Of a stretch of DNA of 9,216 bases, positions 6,730 to 9,216 are shown piece after piece. The stretch is from Melioribacteraceae bacterium (lineage in GTDB: Bacteria > Bacteroidota > Ignavibacteria > Ignavibacteriales > Melioribacteraceae), in the NCBI GenBank assembly GCA_026983755.1, contig JALSTL010000145.1, positions 1 to 9,216 on the forward strand. The letters run 5' to 3'. The translations under genes were made by a program, and so were the position numbers. Each line of letters starts with the position of its first letter. Position 1 is the first letter of the stretch. Under the pieces are notes generated by a model that had not been told where the DNA came from, did not search any database, and worked only from the letters and a program-made list of their open reading frames with translations.

Positions 6730-9093
6730 TTATTCCACAACAATTTCGTCAACAAACATAAATGCTTTCGTTCCTTCATATATATGCCCTTTCGGACATT
6801 TGCCGATAGTCTTTGCAACAACTTTAACAAATCTACATTTTACTGTTTCAAACGGAATTGCAAATGCTTCGAGAACTGTTCCGTTTTTAGCTGAGGTTTT
6901 ATCAATTTTTAGAGTTGAAACCTTACTAAAATCATTTCCATTCTCTGAAACAAAAACATCAATCTCTTTTGGGAAAAAGATTCCACCACCAATTGATTCC
7001 AAAAAAGAGACTGTAACTTTATTTATCTCCTTACTTTCTAACAAATCGATTGTAGCATTTAAATCAACACCAAAGTAACCTTGCCATTCACTACCTCTGT
7101 AATTTATACTTCCTCTAATTCCGTCTGTAAGAGCATAGTTTCCCGTTGACGGATATCTTTCATCGTATTGGTATTGAACTTTTACAGGTAATCCGGTTGC
7201 TATATTTGCCAACACATCAAGCTTAATTACACGCGAAACAATCTTCTTGTTTTTAAATGTTGCCGCTTTAATTGTTAACACTTTATCGATATGAAACGGA
7301 TTTGTGTAGAGACTACTATTTGCTGTTGGTTCACTTCCATCAGTAGTGTAGCGGATTTGAGTATTCCCAATTTCATTTTTTAAGGTTACAATTATATTAC
7401 GTTGCTCTTTATCTACTTTATAATTTGCTGTAACGTTGTAAGCGGATTTAGAATAATTAACACCTAAGAAATTGTAGCGTAAAAACTGTTTTTCCAATCG
7501 TTTCGAAAAATCATTCCACTCTTTATTTTCTCCCTTTATCCAGCCTACTTCAGATAGAGCTGCAAGACGAGGAAACATCATATATTCCGCATGAGATTCT
7601 GTTGGGACATATTCAGTCCATAGATTTGCTTGAACTCCGAGTATATGCTTTTGTTCGTTTTTAGATAAACTATCTTTTAACGAAGGATCAAACGAATAAA
7701 CTTTATTTAACGGAAGATATCCTCCGATGGCTTTAGGTTCGTTATCCGGAATACCTTGGTAGTAATCGAAATAGCAATAATTAGTAGGAGAAAAAACAAC
7801 ATCATGTCCTTCACGTGCCGAAGTTATTCCTCCGCTTAATCCACGCCAAGACATAACGGTTGCATTTGGTGAAAGTCCGCCTTCAAGAATTTCATCCCAA
7901 CCAATTAGAATTTTACCTTTTGAATTAATAAATTTTTCAATTCGTTTAATAAAATAGCCTTGCAATTCTTCCACACTTTGCAGTCCTTCCTCTTTAATTC
8001 TTGTTTGGCATTTTTCACAAATCTTCCAAGCATCTTTTTGTGCTTCGTCTCCGCCAATGTGAATATATTTGCTTGGGAATAATTCCATTACTTCCGCTAA
8101 AATATTATCAAGGAATTCAAATGTAGAATCTTTACCTGCACAATAGACTTTTCTATCATGCCAAACACTTCCCACGGGAACAGTAAGATGCTCTCCTGTG
8201 CATGAATACTGCGGATAAGCGGCTAATGCTGCGCTGCAATGTCCCGGCATTTCTATTTCGGGCACTATGGTTATGAATCTTTCTTCTGCATATTTTATAA
8301 TTTCTTTTATATCTTCTTGGGTGTAGTAACCGCCATAGGTTGCTTTCTCTCCTTTCCTTTGCGGTTCTCTCTCTGAATCCCACGGTTGGTCTTCCCTATC
8401 GGCACGCCAAGCAGCAATTTCGGTAAGCTTAGGATATTTTTTAATTTCAATTCTCCAACCTTGGTCATCAACCAAATGCCAATGGAATGTATTAAGTTTA
8501 TGAATAGCCAAGTAGTCAAGCACTTTAAATATAAATTCTTTTGGAAAAAAGTGGCGAGAAACATCCAGCATAAATCCACGCCATTTGTAGGCAGGAGCGT
8601 CTTCAATTGTTACACATGGAATAGTAAAAGCAATATTCACTTGTTCTGTATCTGAATAAACTTGCGGTGGCAACAATTGTAAAATTGTTTGGAAAGCATA
8701 AAAAAGTCCGCTTTCGCTTGATACTTCAATTATTATTTTATTATTTGAAACCGTTAGCTTATATGCTTCATTTTTAATTTTGGACTTTTGTTTTATTTCA
8801 ATTATCTGACAATTCTTATTAAGTTTTTTTTCGGACTTTTCCGCATCAATATTGCCTGTTATTTTCAGTCTTTTCGAAAAATATTTAATTGCATCATTTA
8901 CTTTATCCGAATTATATTTAGTAACTATTACAATTTTGTTAGAGAAATCAAATTGACCTTCTTTAATTTCTATTTTTGTAGGTTTCGGAATAATTGAAAT
9001 ATTTGGCACGGTAATCATATCACTATTATAAGAACAGCTTATAAAAAAAATTATAAAAGGAAAAAGTATTGCCGATAATTTATTATGTATCAT
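6730..9093 (-). CDS. GH20 beta-N-acetylhexosaminidase lipoprotein
   Basis: With the ATG at 9093 the protein has 787 residues. An in-frame TTG at 9114 would add seven mostly polar residues; the ATG gives a cleaner signal peptide (MIHNKLSAILF, then a hydrophobic core to FFISC) with Cys20 as the likely lipid-modified residue. The domain order is normal for Bacteroidota members. A GH20b-type N-terminal domain (about 30-165) is followed by the GH20 barrel (about 170-535). The barrel shows WRGFMLDVSRHFFP, FHWHLVDDQGWRIEI, EIEMPGH and HIGGDEAQ, in which Asp349-Glu350 form the catalytic pair that works with the substrate acetamido group, then MSWRG and NLWTEYV. A chitobiase C-terminal-like domain (about 555-630, IRYTTDGSEPT) and an F5/8-type, carbohydrate-binding-like domain (about 640-787) complete it. 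It removes terminal beta-linked GlcNAc or GalNAc. It is the first visible gene of the enzyme operon; the family call is secure, the natural substrate is not. Confidence 0.94.
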   Translation of the reverse strand: MIHNKLSAILFPFIIFFISCSYNSDMITVPNISIIPKPTKIEIKEGQFDFSNKIVIVTKYNSDKVNDAIKYFSKRLKITGNIDAEKSEKKLNKNCQIIEIKQKSKIKNEAYKLTVSNNKIIIEVSSESGLFYAFQTILQLLPPQVYSDTEQVNIAFTIPCVTIEDAPAYKWRGFMLDVSRHFFPKEFIFKVLDYLAIHKLNTFHWHLVDDQGWRIEIKKYPKLTEIAAWRADREDQPWDSEREPQRKGEKATYGGYYTQEDIKEIIKYAEERFITIVPEIEMPGHCSAALAAYPQYSCTGEHLTVPVGSVWHDRKVYCAGKDSTFEFLDNILAEVMELFPSKYIHIGGDEAQKDAWKICEKCQTRIKEEGLQSVEELQGYFIKRIEKFINSKGKILIGWDEILEGGLSPNATVMSWRGLSGGITSAREGHDVVFSPTNYCYFDYYQGIPDNEPKAIGGYLPLNKVYSFDPSLKDSLSKNEQKHILGVQANLWTEYVPTESHAEYMMFPRLAALSEVGWIKGENKEWNDFSKRLEKQFLRYNFLGVNYSKSAYNVTANYKVDKEQRNIIVTLKNEIGNTQIRYTTDGSEPTANSSLYTNPFHIDKVLTIKAATFKNKKIVSRVIKLDVLANIATGLPVKVQYQYDERYPSTGNYALTDGIRGSINYRGSEWQGYFGVDLNATIDLLESKEINKVTVSFLESIGGGIFFPKEIDVFVSENGNDFSKVSTLKIDKTSAKNGTVLEAFAIPFETVKCRFVKVVAKTIGKCPKGHIYEGTKAFMFVDEIVVE

Positions 9094-9216
9094 AATATTA
9101 TTTCTATTTTTCAATGTGTTTATATTTTCCCTCTATTCTATGATAGGATAGATAGCAACAACTTAAACATCCGAGGTTTTAATCAAGAGAATAACTTTAG
9201 TTTAATCTATTGTAAA
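9094..9216 (-). promoter_or_regulatory. Region upstream of the GH20 gene
   Basis: All three minus-strand frames hit a stop within the first 18 nt of the right edge, so no upstream gene extends into 9094-9198. The region should hold the GH20 leader and possibly a promoter. I find no convincing TTTG/TAnnTTTG pair and no strong ribosome binding site. Three GATAG units sit in near-tandem at 9142-9155 and an arm of CTAT/ATAG symmetry surrounds them. The operon may begin here or be an extension of a gene beyond the window. Confidence 0.3.

Noticed and set aside
8156..8606. Minus-strand frames overlapping the GH20 gene
   Set aside because: They are off-frame readings of the GH20 catalytic region, rich in Arg or unstructured, with no domain or ribosome binding site.
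1..9216. CRISPR arrays, tRNA or rRNA genes and insertion sequences
   Set aside because: No regularly spaced repeats, tRNA-like cloverleaf, rRNA-like segment, transposase or long terminal inverted repeats were seen on reading.

Overview
The window (about 9.2 kb, strongly AT-rich) looks like part of a Bacteroidota (Bacteroidetes) chromosome. Three things point there. An ECF sigma factor is followed by a FecR-type anti-sigma factor with the Bacteroidota-style C-terminal domain (DUF4974-like). A cluster of secreted or lipoprotein carbohydrate-active enzymes resembles a polysaccharide utilization locus (PUL). The signal peptides end in the usual style of this phylum. Genus cannot be read from the sequence.

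Every gene I can support is on the minus strand, so transcription runs from high to low coordinates. First comes a tight four-gene enzyme operon: a GH20-type beta-N-acetylhexosaminidase lipoprotein (9093-6730), a GH105-type unsaturated glucuronyl/galacturonyl hydrolase (6698-5463), a secreted alpha/beta-hydrolase esterase with a long C-terminal extension (5453-3399) and a DUF4861-like lipoprotein (3390-2167). Spacings are 31, 9 and 8 bp. After a 147-bp gap come the ECF sigma factor (2019-1411) and the FecR-like anti-sigma factor (1373-321). A 306-bp leader follows, then a strong ribosome binding site and the first four codons of another gene that runs off the left edge (14-1). By the usual sigma, FecR, SusC order, that gene is probably a SusC-like TonB-dependent outer-membrane receptor.

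Working model (inference): the unseen receptor imports an oligosaccharide and signals its presence through FecR to the ECF sigma factor, which activates the locus. The esterase removes ester groups, GH105 removes the unsaturated uronic acid left by a polysaccharide lyase, GH20 removes beta-linked N-acetylhexosamine, and the DUF4861 protein acts on the same uronic-acid-rich substrate in an unknown way. No lyase and no SusD are present in the window, so the substrate is unknown. The enzyme set suggests an esterified glycan that contains both uronic acid and N-acetylhexosamine. No RNA genes, insertion sequences or CRISPR arrays were seen.
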